Part shown: positions 18,015 to 26,837 of the stretch, piece by piece | Numbering within the stretch: position 1 is the first letter of the stretch | How the letters are laid out: the number at the start of each line of letters is the position of its first letter | From: Stutzerimonas stutzeri | GTDB taxonomy: Bacteria; Pseudomonadota; Gammaproteobacteria; Pseudomonadales; Pseudomonadaceae | Reading direction: 5' to 3' | Assembly (NCBI RefSeq): GCF_038561965.1 | Contig: NZ_CP139348.1 | Location: forward strand, 4,340,001-4,404,000 | DNA: 64,000 nucleotides | The notes under the pieces: model-generated | Told to the model about the DNA's origin: nothing | What the model saw: the letters and a program-made list of their open reading frames with translations, nothing else | The model's database searches: none | Program-made: the position numbers and the translations under genes

Positions 18015-18434
18015 ATGCGACCATTGACCATCGACATGCACCGTCTTGAGTACGCTCTGGATGGACGCGACAGCGCCGAATACTACCTGGATCTGGAAAA
18101 CGGCGAGATCCGTGCCGTGTTTCCAAGCGAGCCAGCCCCCGGCGTCATGGAGAAATACGACGTACAGCAGGATCGCTATCTGCACATCGAGCCGCTGGAA
18201 CTAGCGCAATCGATCACCATGCGTGAAGCCTTCCTGTTCACCCAGCACGACCCCATCGCCCACGCTGTGCTGAGCAATGCACTCAAAGGCCGCAAGCCGC
18301 TGCGAACATTCGACTTCAAGCTGGAGGACTTCCCCGAAGTCAGGGAGGCCTGGCTGGGCTACCAGACCGTGCAGCTGCGCGAATATGCGATCACATGGTT
18401 GCGCGATAACGACCTGGAGCCGGTGCGCCACTGA
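18015..18434 (+). CDS. UPF0158 family protein
   Basis: A 139-residue protein resembling the UPF0158 family: LEYALDGRDSAEYYLDLENGEIRAV at the start, then PLELAQSITMREAFLFTQHDP and LKGRKPLRTFDFKLEDFPEVREAWLGYQTVQLREYAITWL. Proteins of this type are short, soluble and of unknown function. The ATG follows 13 bases after a weak AAAGAG. Convergent with dtd, with only 8 bases between stops. Confidence 0.75.
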   Translation: MRPLTIDMHRLEYALDGRDSAEYYLDLENGEIRAVFPSEPAPGVMEKYDVQQDRYLHIEPLELAQSITMREAFLFTQHDPIAHAVLSNALKGRKPLRTFDFKLEDFPEVREAWLGYQTVQLREYAITWLRDNDLEPVRH

Positions 18435-18442
18435 CGTGCAAC

Positions 18443-18880
18443 TCAGCTCTCAAGAAGAAAGGTCACCGGACCGTCGTTGATCAGATGCACCTGCATGTCG
18501 GCACCAAAACGCCCGCATGCGACCTGGTGGTGCTGCTCTCGCGCCTGTTTCAGCAGGTAGTCGTAGAGCGCTTCGCCCTGCGCGGGCGGCGCCGCACTCG
18601 AGAAACTCGGCCGCAGGCCGCTGCGGGTATCGGCCGCCAGGGTGAACTGCGACACCAGTAACAGACCGCCGCCGATATCTTTCAGCGAGCGATTCATCTT
18701 GCTCTGGTCGTCGCTGAAGACACGGTAATTGAGCAACTTGTGCAGCAGCTTGTCAGCCCGCGCATGGTCGTCGTCGCGCTCGACACCCACGAGCACCAGC
18801 AGCCCCTGATCGATGGCGCTGACCACCTCGCCCGCGACCTCGACGCGTGCCTGACGCACGCGCTGGATCAAACCCTTCAT
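18443..18880 (-). CDS. dtd: D-aminoacyl-tRNA deacylase
   Basis: Dtd frees tRNA from wrongly attached D-amino acids and glycine. The protein has 145 residues. The two active-site motifs SQFTLA and NDGPVT (the GP motif with its cis-peptide) are intact, as is MKGLIQRVRQARVEV at the start. The start overlaps the pip stop by 4 bases; the pair forms one operon. Confidence 0.97.
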   Translation of the reverse strand: MKGLIQRVRQARVEVAGEVVSAIDQGLLVLVGVERDDDHARADKLLHKLLNYRVFSDDQSKMNRSLKDIGGGLLLVSQFTLAADTRSGLRPSFSSAAPPAQGEALYDYLLKQAREQHHQVACGRFGADMQVHLINDGPVTFLLES

Positions 18881-19851
18881 TCGGCATCCGCTGGCGGCAA
18901 ATCCAGCAGGCGGTGGGCAATCTCGCCGGCCGCACGCACCAGGGCATCGGTAATGCCCTGTTCAGCTGCGGAATGCCCAGCATCGCGGATGATCTGCAAC
19001 TCACTGTTCGGCCACGCCTGATGCAGCGCCCAAGCGTTGTCCAGCGGACAGATCGCATCATAACGGCCATGCACGATGATGCCCGGCAGATGGGCGATCT
19101 TCGGCATGTCGCGCAACAGCTGATCCGGCTCGAGAAACGCCTGGTTGACGAAGTAATGGCATTCGATGCGGGCCATCGATAGCGCCCGGTGGGTATCGGA
19201 AAAACGTTCGACTACGTGACTATTGGGCCGCAGCGTCGCGGTACGCCCTTCCCAGCAGGACCAGGCCTTGGCGGCATGCATCTGGGCGATCTGGTCGGTT
19301 CCGGTGAGGCGCCGGTAGAAGGCCTGCATCAGATCGTCACGTTCTTCCGGTGGAATCGGCGCGAGAAAGTCCTGCCAGTAGTCGGGAAAGAGTCGGCTGG
19401 CGCCTTCCTGGTAGAACCAGGCAAGGTCTTGCGGGCGGCAGAGAAAGATCCCGCGCAGGATCAATGCGTGCACGTGTTCGGGATAAGCCTGGGCGTAGGC
19501 TAGGGACAGCGTAGAGCCCCAGGAGCCGCCGAACAGCACCCATTTGTCGATGCCCAGATGCTCACGGATACGCTGCATGTCGGCGATCAGATGCGCCGTG
19601 GTGTTGTTCTCCAGGCTGGCATGCGGTGTCGAGCGGCCACAGCCGCGCTGATCGAACGTGATGATGCGGTAAAGGCTCGGATCGAAGAAACGCCGGCTCA
19701 TGGCATCACAGCCACCACCAGGGCCGCCGTGAACGAACAACACGGGCAGTCCGTCCGGCGATCCACTCTCGTCGACGTAGAGCACGTGCGGTTTTTCCAC
19801 CGCCAGCTCATGCCGGGCGTAGGGTTTGATCTCCGGATACAAGGTCTGCAT
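18877..19851 (-). CDS. pip: Proline iminopeptidase
   Basis: An alpha/beta-hydrolase of 324 residues that removes N-terminal proline from peptides. The oxyanion motif HGGPGGG, the nucleophile elbow GGSWGSTLSLAYA and the late Asp and His (GRYDAICPL, RDAGHSA) complete the catalytic set. The start at 19851 (MQTLYPEIKPYARHEL) is the family start; an upstream start 13 codons earlier gives a less likely extension. Cytoplasmic, upstream of dtd. Confidence 0.96.
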   Translation of the reverse strand: MQTLYPEIKPYARHELAVEKPHVLYVDESGSPDGLPVLFVHGGPGGGCDAMSRRFFDPSLYRIITFDQRGCGRSTPHASLENNTTAHLIADMQRIREHLGIDKWVLFGGSWGSTLSLAYAQAYPEHVHALILRGIFLCRPQDLAWFYQEGASRLFPDYWQDFLAPIPPEERDDLMQAFYRRLTGTDQIAQMHAAKAWSCWEGRTATLRPNSHVVERFSDTHRALSMARIECHYFVNQAFLEPDQLLRDMPKIAHLPGIIVHGRYDAICPLDNAWALHQAWPNSELQIIRDAGHSAAEQGITDALVRAAGEIAHRLLDLPPADAE

Positions 19852-19929
19852 GGCACACTCCTGATCTGCGGCGGGCCGGCCGGCCCCCATGACGTTAGCG
19901 GCATCATAACGAGGTTAACGGAGTTGAGC

Positions 19930-20355
19930 ATGTCAGCATGGAAAATAGCGGCGCTGGCGATACTGCTGGCGCTAGCCGGTTGCGGTCGAGACAGCCCGGA
20001 AGCCGCATTGCAGCAAGCAGCGGAGCGTTTGCAGGCGAGCCTGGAGAACAAGCAGGCAAGGGAGTTGATGGAGCTTTTACATCCCGACTTCCAGGCTCAA
20101 CGCCAATTTGATCGCGAGTGGGCCAGACGCACCGCAACACTGATGTTCCTGCGCCATCGCAATGTCCGGGTAATTGCCCTTAGTCAGCGAAGCTGGGTCG
20201 ACCCAACCTATCCGGATCGCGGTCATACCGAGGCACAGGTGGCGCTGACTGGCGCCGAGGCGCTGCTGCCGCAGCAGGCGGGGCACTATCAGGTCAAGCT
20301 TGAGTGGCGCCAGGACAAAGGCGAATGGCGGCTGGCACGCCTGGAATGGGACTGA
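19930..20355 (+). CDS. Putative lipoprotein
   Basis: A 141-residue protein with a lipoprotein signal: LLALAGC puts the lipidated Cys at residue 18. The mature part (PEAALQQAAERLQASLENKQARELMELLHPDF) resembles small NTF2-like lipoproteins with a helix-then-sheet layout, a fold guess only. A good ribosome site (GGAG about 9 bases upstream) supports the ATG at 19930. It is divergent from pip and convergent with the lipocalin gene. Confidence 0.78.
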   Translation: MSAWKIAALAILLALAGCGRDSPEAALQQAAERLQASLENKQARELMELLHPDFQAQRQFDREWARRTATLMFLRHRNVRVIALSQRSWVDPTYPDRGHTEAQVALTGAEALLPQQAGHYQVKLEWRQDKGEWRLARLEWD

Positions 20356-20382
20356 CCAAAATGAAACTGACAGGCCGGACGA

Positions 20383-20916
20383 TCACTGCCGCCAGAGCAG
20401 TTCGCTGGTGTCGTAACCACGCCGCTCGGCCTCGGTAAGCAGCCGCGCGCGGGTCGCCTGATCGACTTCGGTATCGCGCGCCAGCAGCCAGAGATACTTG
20501 CGATCGGGGCTGCCGACCAGCGCCGTGCTATAGCCCTCATCCAGATATAGCACCCAGTAGTGGCCCTTGGTCAGATCGGGAAAGAGGCGGCTGAACCAGT
20601 TATCGAAACGCACCCAGAGCCGATCGCTACTTCCGGCTTCCTGCGGCACCGCTTTGCCTTTGGCTTCCTGCCATTCACCGTCTTCCGTTTCGCAGCGGTT
20701 AGTCACCGCCACGCTGCCGTCAGGCTGCAGCTGGTAGTGCGCTTCGGAGCGTGCGCAGTCGCGCTGAAAGAACATCGGCAAGCGCGCCAGCTCGTACCAG
20801 GTCCCCTGATAACGCTGAAGATCCACTTCGCCCACCGTTTCGGGAGGCTGCTCGCGGCCACCACCTACGCATCCGCTCAACAGCATCAGGCACAGCAGGG
20901 CAACACTTGCACGCAT
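20383..20916 (-). CDS. blc: Outer-membrane lipocalin lipoprotein (Blc type)
   Basis: A 177-residue bacterial lipocalin. The lipobox LLSGC gives Cys16. The lipocalin signature VDLQRYQGTWYELARLPMFFQ and the last-strand region YLWLLARDTEVDQATRARLLTEA are present. Such proteins bind fatty acids or lysophospholipids at the outer membrane and are often tied to envelope stress. Probably co-transcribed with neither neighbour; gaps are short. Confidence 0.93.
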   Translation of the reverse strand: MRASVALLCLMLLSGCVGGGREQPPETVGEVDLQRYQGTWYELARLPMFFQRDCARSEAHYQLQPDGSVAVTNRCETEDGEWQEAKGKAVPQEAGSSDRLWVRFDNWFSRLFPDLTKGHYWVLYLDEGYSTALVGSPDRKYLWLLARDTEVDQATRARLLTEAERRGYDTSELLWRQ

Positions 20917-20943
20917 GGGACTCTCCAGAGCTACGTTTAGTGG

Positions 20944-21198
20944 CTACTTCAGGCCCTTGCCGGAAAACATCATTACCTGGTCTCCGGCGAACTGGACGCT
21001 GATGAAGCGGTTCTTCTCACCCCAGGTACAACTGGACATTCCCAGCGCACCCGCGCATTCGGAGGGCTTGCCGAGTAGCTTTTCGACTTCCACCCGCTCC
21101 ATGCCGGGCTTGAGCTTGGCGAAGTTCTCCTGGGTGACGGGGCTGCAGGCAGCCAGCAATAAGGCGCAGGCAATCAACAATGGGGTACGCAATGGCAT
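20944..21198 (-). CDS. Small SmpA/DUF3862-like lipoprotein
   Basis: An 84-residue lipoprotein. The lipobox LLAAC gives Cys18. The mature part NFAKLKPGMERVEVEKLLGKPSECAGALGMSSCTWG resembles the BamE/SmpA-type fold of short lipoproteins (KLKPGM..VE.LLG.P). The start at 21198 is chosen because it gives a proper signal; an upstream ATG 26 codons earlier adds a non-signal sequence. The two mature cysteines in SECAGALGMSSC may form a disulfide. Role unknown. Confidence 0.82.
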   Translation of the reverse strand: MPLRTPLLIACALLLAACSPVTQENFAKLKPGMERVEVEKLLGKPSECAGALGMSSCTWGEKNRFISVQFAGDQVMMFSGKGLK

Positions 21199-21276
21199 AT
21201 CGAGCTCCTTGCTTGTTCTAAGGTTCAATGCCCAGCGGGAAGGTGCCGCAGGGCGTTGCCCGAATAGCAGCCGCAC

Positions 21277-21879
21277 TCAGAAGGACGAGCCCGGCTGTTC
21301 CAGAAATAACTGCTCGGTGTCGCTGGATTCACGACCGAGAATCACGTTGCGATGCGGGAAGCGGCCAAAGCGCGAGATCACCTCGCGATGGCGTTCGGCA
21401 TAGTCGAGGAAGTCGATGAACAGAGGCTGTTCCTGCTCATCGGCGATATCACGCAGCGCACTGAAGTGCGCGACGGCCAGGTCCTGCACCGCCAGGTTTT
21501 CCGCGTGCTCCAGCACCAGGTAGATGAACACCCGCTGAATCGGCGCCAGCAGCATGTCGCCGCCGTGCGCCAGGCCGTCGCGAGCCAGCTGTTGCGCGCG
21601 CTCGTCGCCGGCATATGCTCGTGGCGTATGCCGATGGATCATGCGTGGTAGCTGATCGAGCAACAGTATCAGCGCCAGCCAACCCTCGGGCAGCTCCGCC
21701 CAGTCCTGAAGCTCACCGTTGAGCGCCTGTTCGACCAGCTCGCCGAAGCGTTCGCGCGCCTCATCGTCCTGCTCTGCACGGTAACCGAACCAGAGTCGCT
21801 GCTTTTCGGCAGCGATCTCGGTCGCACTGGCGCCCTGGCCGAACCACCAACCAAGCAACTCCTGCCAGGGCGCTTGCAT
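21277..21879 (-). CDS. DUF924 family protein
   Basis: A 200-residue, all-helical protein of the DUF924 family: LLGWWFGQGASATEIAAEKQRLWF at the start, LILLLDQLPRMIHRHTPRAYAGDERAQQLA (the most conserved block), FIYLVLEHAENLAVQD and FGRFPHRNVILGRESSDTEQLFL at the end. The fold is TPR-like; no enzyme activity is known to me. It lies just downstream of fbp (3 bases between) and is probably in its transcript. Confidence 0.9.
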   Translation of the reverse strand: MQAPWQELLGWWFGQGASATEIAAEKQRLWFGYRAEQDDEARERFGELVEQALNGELQDWAELPEGWLALILLLDQLPRMIHRHTPRAYAGDERAQQLARDGLAHGGDMLLAPIQRVFIYLVLEHAENLAVQDLAVAHFSALRDIADEQEQPLFIDFLDYAERHREVISRFGRFPHRNVILGRESSDTEQLFLEQPGSSF

Positions 21880-21882
21880 CGA

Positions 21883-22893
21883 TCAGCCCTGGTGGTAACC
21901 GGTGACGCGTTCGACTTCTTCCTTCGAGCCAAGGAACACCGGCACTCGCTGGTGCAGCGACTCGGGCTGGATCTCCAGGATGCGCTGCGTGCCGTTGGTA
22001 GCGGCGCCGCCGGCCTGCTCGACGATCATCGCCATCGGATTGGCTTCGTACATCAGGCGCAGCTTGCCGGCCATCGAAGGATCACGGTTGTCGCGCGGGT
22101 ACATGAACATTCCGCCACGGGTCAGGATGCGGTGCACATCGGCAACCATGGAGGCGATCCAGCGCATGTTGTAGTTCTTGCCCAGCGGGCCGTCCTTGCC
22201 GGCCAGCAGCTCGCCGACATAGCGCTGCACCGGATCTTCCCAGTGGCGCTGGTTGGACATGTTGATGGCGAATTCGGCAGTGGTCTGCGGAACGCTGAGG
22301 TTCTCGTGGGTGAGCACGAAGCTGCCCAGCTCGCGGTCCAGGGTGAAGCCCATCACGCCATGACCGAGGGTCAGAATCAGCATGGTCTGCGGGCCGTAGA
22401 TGGCGTAACCGGCAGCGACCTGCTTGGAGCCTGGCTGCAGGAAGGCTTCCTCGCCGAGCGCGTCGTTCTGGCTGAAACTTGCGTCCGGGCAGCGCAGCAC
22501 CGAGAAGATGGTGCCGACCGAGACGTTGACGTCGATGTTGCTGGAGCCGTCCAGTGGGTCGAAAACCAGCAGGTAGGCACCCTTCGGGTATTTGCCGGGA
22601 ATCTGGTAGGCGTTGTCCATTTCCTCGGAGGCCATGCCGGCCAGGTGGCCGCCCCACTCGTTGGCCTCCAGCAGAATTTCGTTGGACAGCACGTCGAGCT
22701 TCTTCTGCACTTCGCCCTGGATGTTCTCGCTGTCGGCACTGCCGAGTACGCCGCCGAGGGCGCCCTTGGAGACCGCATGGCTGATTTCCTTGCACGCTCG
22801 TGCCACGACCTCGATGAGAAAACGCAGATCAGCCGGGGTGTTATTGCTGCGAGTCTGCTCGATGAGGTAGCGACTGAGGGTTACGCGTGACAT
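21883..22893 (-). CDS. fbp: Fructose-1,6-bisphosphatase, class I
   Basis: Fbp hydrolyses fructose-1,6-bisphosphate, the committed step of gluconeogenesis. It has 336 residues. Metal ligands lie in FDPLDGSSNIDVNVSVGTIF, and substrate residues in KLRLMYEANPMAMIVEQAGG. With pckA (59.6 kb) and glgP (next gene upstream) it forms the gluconeogenesis/glycogen set of the window. It is read in the same direction as glgP, 179 bases apart. Confidence 0.98.
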   Translation of the reverse strand: MSRVTLSRYLIEQTRSNNTPADLRFLIEVVARACKEISHAVSKGALGGVLGSADSENIQGEVQKKLDVLSNEILLEANEWGGHLAGMASEEMDNAYQIPGKYPKGAYLLVFDPLDGSSNIDVNVSVGTIFSVLRCPDASFSQNDALGEEAFLQPGSKQVAAGYAIYGPQTMLILTLGHGVMGFTLDRELGSFVLTHENLSVPQTTAEFAINMSNQRHWEDPVQRYVGELLAGKDGPLGKNYNMRWIASMVADVHRILTRGGMFMYPRDNRDPSMAGKLRLMYEANPMAMIVEQAGGAATNGTQRILEIQPESLHQRVPVFLGSKEEVERVTGYHQG

Positions 22894-23041
22894 GGAAATG
22901 ACTCCAGAGGAAGGATAAACCCGCGCAGTTTAGCAGGCCGTAGGAAAACTAACTCCCCTCAGACAGGCCCGCCCCCCGCAGAGTTCAGCGAAGCGACGGC
23001 CATATTGCCAGTACCGCGGCAATGCTTGCAGTGTGGCCGCA

Positions 23042-23063
23042 CGCCAGGGGCCTGCCCCCGGCG
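23042..23063 (-). terminator. Hairpin after glgP
   Basis: A 10-bp stem (23042-23051 with 23054-23063) with one G-T pair and a 2-base gap lies about 10 bases after the glgP stop on the minus strand. No T-run follows, so termination is uncertain. Confidence 0.4.
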
Positions 23064-23072
23064 CGCTTGCTG

Positions 23073-25523
23073 TCACATCACTTTCCAGATTTCGCGCGCG
23101 TATTCGCGAATGGTACGGTCCGAGGAGAACCAGCCAGTACGGGCCGTGTTCAGCACCGAAGAGCGCCACCAGCGGTCGGGGTCGCGCCAGCACTCCTCAA
23201 CGTCCAGCTGCGCCTGCCAGTACGCCTCGAAATCGGCGCAGACCATGAAGGTGTCGTGCCAGCTGATGCCATCTACCAGCCCGACATACCGGCCCGGATC
23301 GCCTGAGCAAAACGCACCACCGCGAATTGCCGAAAGCACTTCAGCGAGTCGTGGCGAGGCGCCGATGATCGCCTCGGCGTTGTATTCATTGGCCTGCTTC
23401 TTCGCGTTCACCTGCTGCGCGGTAAGACCGAAGATGAACATATGATCCAGGCCAATCTGCTCACTCATCTCAACGTTGGCGCCATCCAGGGTGCCGATCG
23501 TCAGCGCGCCGTTGAGGGCGAACTTCATGTTGCTGGTACCGGAAGCTTCCAACCCTGCGGTGGAAATCTGCTCGGATAGATCGGCCGCCGGAATGATGTC
23601 CTCGGCCAGGCTGACGTTGTAGTTGGGAAGGAACACCACCTTGAGCAAGCCGCGCACGGTGGGGTCGGCATTGATGGTATTGGCGATGTCATTGGTCAGT
23701 TTGATGATCAGCTTGGCCTGGTGATAGCTCGCCGCTGCCTTACCGGCGAAGATCTTCACCCGCGGTACCCAGTTGCCGCCCGGGTCGGAGCGAATAGCCT
23801 GATACAACGCAACGGTGTGCAGCAGATTGAGCAGCTGGCGCTTGTACTCGTGGATGCGTTTGACGTGCACATCGAACAGCGCCGTCGGGTCGACGCTGAT
23901 GCCCAGCCGATCCTGGATCACGTTGGCCAGGTGGCGCTTGCTGGCCAGCCGCTGCTCGGTGAAGCGCTGGCGGAACTGCGCCTGATCGGCATAGGGTTCC
24001 AGCTCGCGCAAGCGGGTTTCCGGCTCGTCGAGCACCTCTTCGCCGAGATGCTCTACCAGTAGCTGGGTGAGCTGCGGGTTGGCCTGATAGAGCCAGCGGC
24101 GGAAGGTGATGCCATTGGTCTTGCTGTTGATCCGCTGCGGATACAGACCGTGCAGATCGGTGAACACCGTTTTACGCATCAGCTGGGTGTGCAACCCGGA
24201 AACACCATTGGTGCTGTGCGAACCGAGGAACGCCAGGTTGCCCATGCGCACCCGTCTGCCGTGGCCCTCCTCGATCAGCGATACCGAGCGCAGCAGCTCG
24301 GCATCGTAAATGCCGCGTTCGCGCAGGCAGTCGAGGTGATGGGCATTGATCAGGTAGATGATTTGCATGTGGCGCGGCAGCAAACGCTCCATCAGCCCCA
24401 CCGGCCAGGTTTCCAGCGCCTCGGGCAACAGCGTGTGGTTGGTGTACGACAGCGTCGCCGTGGTCAGCCGCCAGGCGTGCTGCCATTCGTAGCTGTGCAC
24501 GTCGACCAGCAACCGCATCAACTCGGCCACCGCAATGGCCGGATGGGTGTCGTTGAGCTGGATCGCCGTGTAATCAGGCAGGCTGTCCAGCGAACCGCGC
24601 TGCTTGATATGGCGCCGCAGCAGGTCCTGCAAAGAGGCAGCAACAAAGAAGTATTCCTGCCGCAGGCGCAGCTCCTGGCCGGCCTCGGTACTGTCGGCCG
24701 GATAAAGCACGCGTGAAATGCTCTCGGCGCGCGCTTCTTCCGCCGCAGCACCGATGTGGTCGCCAGCATTGAAGCGCGCCAGGTGGAAATCCGCCTCGGG
24801 GCGTGCACGCCAAAGACGCAGGGTGTTCACGCCGGCACCACGCCAACCGACGATGGGGGTGTCGTAGGCGATCGCCCGCACGCCTTCGGCCCAGTGCCAG
24901 AAATGCTGGGTCTCACCCTTTTCGTTGGTCTCCGCCGTGACGCTGCCACCGAAGCCGATCAGGTACTTGACCTCTGAGCGCTCGAACTCCCAGGGGTTGC
25001 CGAAATCCAGCCAGGTTTCGGTCTGCTCGTGCTGCCAGCCGTCGACGATGGCCTGGCGGAACAAGCCGTGATCGTAGCGAATGCCGTAGCCATGCGAGAC
25101 CACGCCAAGGGTGGCCATGCTCTCCATGAAGCAGGCGGCGAGCCGCCCGAGGCCGCCGTTACCCAGTGCCGCGTCAGGCTCCAGCAGGCGAATGCGATCG
25201 ATATCCACATCGAGCCCGGCCAGCGCTTCGCGGGCAACATCGAACAAGCCCAGGTTGCTCAGGCTGTCGACCAGAAGTCGGCCGATGAGAAATTCCAGCG
25301 AGAGGTAGTAGACCCGCTTCTGTCCGCCGGTATAGGCCTCGCGCGTGCAATCCATCCAGCGGTCGATGGTGCTATCACGGGTGGCCAGGGCTACCGCATG
25401 GAACCAGTCGTAATCGGAGGCGTTTTCCGGGTCCTTGCCCACCGAATAGGTGAGCTTGCGCAACACCCGCTCACGGAAAGCGGCAACTTCTTCGGCGGTG
25501 GCAATGGCTGTTTCCTGCGTCAT
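23073..25523 (-). CDS. glgP: Glycogen/starch/alpha-glucan phosphorylase
   Basis: GlgP releases glucose-1-phosphate from glycogen or maltodextrins. It has 816 residues. The pyridoxal-phosphate lysine region EASGTSNMKFALNGALTIGTLDG is intact, as are GNGGLGRLAACFMES, QLNDTHPAIAVAELMR and KRIHEYKRQLLN. The start at 25523 (MTQETAIA) has a GAGG ribosome site; an ATG-like start 10 codons upstream is less likely. Glycogen metabolism genes are typical of stutzeri-type strains but rarer in some other pseudomonads. Confidence 0.97.
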   Translation of the reverse strand: MTQETAIATAEEVAAFRERVLRKLTYSVGKDPENASDYDWFHAVALATRDSTIDRWMDCTREAYTGGQKRVYYLSLEFLIGRLLVDSLSNLGLFDVAREALAGLDVDIDRIRLLEPDAALGNGGLGRLAACFMESMATLGVVSHGYGIRYDHGLFRQAIVDGWQHEQTETWLDFGNPWEFERSEVKYLIGFGGSVTAETNEKGETQHFWHWAEGVRAIAYDTPIVGWRGAGVNTLRLWRARPEADFHLARFNAGDHIGAAAEEARAESISRVLYPADSTEAGQELRLRQEYFFVAASLQDLLRRHIKQRGSLDSLPDYTAIQLNDTHPAIAVAELMRLLVDVHSYEWQHAWRLTTATLSYTNHTLLPEALETWPVGLMERLLPRHMQIIYLINAHHLDCLRERGIYDAELLRSVSLIEEGHGRRVRMGNLAFLGSHSTNGVSGLHTQLMRKTVFTDLHGLYPQRINSKTNGITFRRWLYQANPQLTQLLVEHLGEEVLDEPETRLRELEPYADQAQFRQRFTEQRLASKRHLANVIQDRLGISVDPTALFDVHVKRIHEYKRQLLNLLHTVALYQAIRSDPGGNWVPRVKIFAGKAAASYHQAKLIIKLTNDIANTINADPTVRGLLKVVFLPNYNVSLAEDIIPAADLSEQISTAGLEASGTSNMKFALNGALTIGTLDGANVEMSEQIGLDHMFIFGLTAQQVNAKKQANEYNAEAIIGASPRLAEVLSAIRGGAFCSGDPGRYVGLVDGISWHDTFMVCADFEAYWQAQLDVEECWRDPDRWWRSSVLNTARTGWFSSDRTIREYAREIWKVM

Positions 25524-25725
25524 GGACAGACCTCGATTAGCGAAGACACACAAGAGAGGACTCGCGGCAGCCGCGCCCGTTCATCTCTGTTCAACGTTCC
25601 TGAAAAGGTTTGCAGGTTTCCTTTACATCTGCGCTACCGCCCGTCCGGTCGCTGCCGCGCAAGGCACTGGCATTCCGCGAGCGACTCGCTATGATCCGCC
25701 CGCCCGAACGCACTGAAGACTGCTC

Positions 25726-26127
25726 GTGAAGACAAGACTGATTGCCTCCGCCGACCCGGAACGCCTGGAAACCTGGGCGCGCTACAGCGCCGGCCTGTGC
25801 CGCGACTGCCACGCGACGTGCTGCACCCTGCCAGTGGAGGTGCGCATCGACGACCTGATCCGCCTGGAAGTGGTCGACGCCTTCGAGCGCGACGAGCCGG
25901 CGAAGAACGTCGCCAAGCGCCTGAGCAAGGCGGGCATCGTCGAGCACTTCAATCACAAGCACGGGATCTTCACGCTGACGCGGCTGACCAATGGCGACTG
26001 CCTTTATCTGGACCGCAAGACCAGGCTCTGCACGGTCTATGCCAAGCGTCCGGATACCTGCCGCAACCACCCGCACATCGGGCCGCGCCCTGGATATTGC
26101 GCTTATCGCAGCAAGGCCGCCGGCTGA
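25726..26127 (+). CDS. YkgJ-type cysteine cluster protein
   Basis: A 133-residue protein of the YkgJ/CxxCxxxxCC family: CRDCHATCC near the start and the pair CLYLDRKTRLCTVYAKRPDTC at about residues 88-108. The conserved cysteines probably bind a metal or iron-sulfur centre. GTG start; no strong ribosome site is visible. The family role is unknown. Confidence 0.86.
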   Translation: MKTRLIASADPERLETWARYSAGLCRDCHATCCTLPVEVRIDDLIRLEVVDAFERDEPAKNVAKRLSKAGIVEHFNHKHGIFTLTRLTNGDCLYLDRKTRLCTVYAKRPDTCRNHPHIGPRPGYCAYRSKAAG

Positions 26128-26312
26128 AGCGACGCACCATCCGACATCGCCGCGAGACGCGCCAGCACCGATGCGGAACAGCGCCAGCAAGCGCGCAACA
26201 AGCCTGATCTTCGTGCCGTGACAGATACTGTGAACGGACTGGCCAAACCGTGACTCAAGAGTCATGCTTGGCGTCTGTTTGTATCTTCGCAACGTTTAGG
26301 AACCTACCCGGC

Positions 26313-26765
26313 ATGAGCCGCGATAGCCGCTACCTGGAAGCCATCCTCCACCACGACATCCCGCTGACCCGCTCGCTAGGGCTGCGCGTTGAGCAGTGGG
26401 AAAACCACGAGTTGCGCCTGCAGGTACCCCTGCAGCCGAACATCAATCACAAGAGCAGCATGTTCGGCGGCAGTCTGTATTGCGCGTCAGTGCTGGCAGG
26501 CTGGGGCTGGTTGCACCTGCGGCTGCGCGAGGCGGGCATTGAAGACGGCCATATCGTTATTCACGAGGGGCAGATCGAATATCCGCTGCCGGTGGTAGAC
26601 GATGCGATGGCCATCTGCTCGGCGCCGAGTGCCGAGGCCTGGGAGCGCTTCGAATCCATCTATCGCCGCCGCGGACGCTCACGTCTGGAGCTGAAGAGCC
26701 GCATCCTGGCAGCCGACGGTCGTGATGCGGTGCGCTTCACCGGCCAATTCGTACTGCACAAATAG
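26313..26765 (+). CDS. YiiD C-terminal-type (hot-dog) thioesterase
   Basis: A 150-residue single hot-dog domain related to the C-terminal domain of YiiD: IPLTRSLGLRVEQWENHELRLQVPLQPNINHKSSMFGGSLYCASVLAGWG with the glycine-rich helix start typical of the fold. Probably hydrolyses an acyl-CoA or acyl-ACP thioester; substrate unknown. The ATG at 26313 follows AGGA by about 11 bases; the upstream start at 26250 would add an unconserved leader. Confidence 0.86.
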   Translation: MSRDSRYLEAILHHDIPLTRSLGLRVEQWENHELRLQVPLQPNINHKSSMFGGSLYCASVLAGWGWLHLRLREAGIEDGHIVIHEGQIEYPLPVVDDAMAICSAPSAEAWERFESIYRRRGRSRLELKSRILAADGRDAVRFTGQFVLHK

Positions 26766-26776
26766 ACAAGACACAC

Positions 26777-26832
26777 CGCCGCAGCTGCGGCGAATCGTTC
26801 TGGGCGGAAGGCCCGATGCGGGGCAGCCCCGC
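26777..26832. other. Two palindromes between convergent genes
   Basis: A perfect 16-bp palindrome (26777-26792) and a GCGGGG/CCCCGC hairpin (26818-26832) lie between the convergent thioesterase and cysQ genes. They may end transcription from one or both sides. No T-tract is visible. Confidence 0.4.
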
Positions 26833-26837
26833 CGGGC

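Noticed and set aside
21874..22890. 338-codon open frame on the plus strand over fbp
   Set aside because: It is a shadow of fbp. There is no ribosome site and no recognisable motif.
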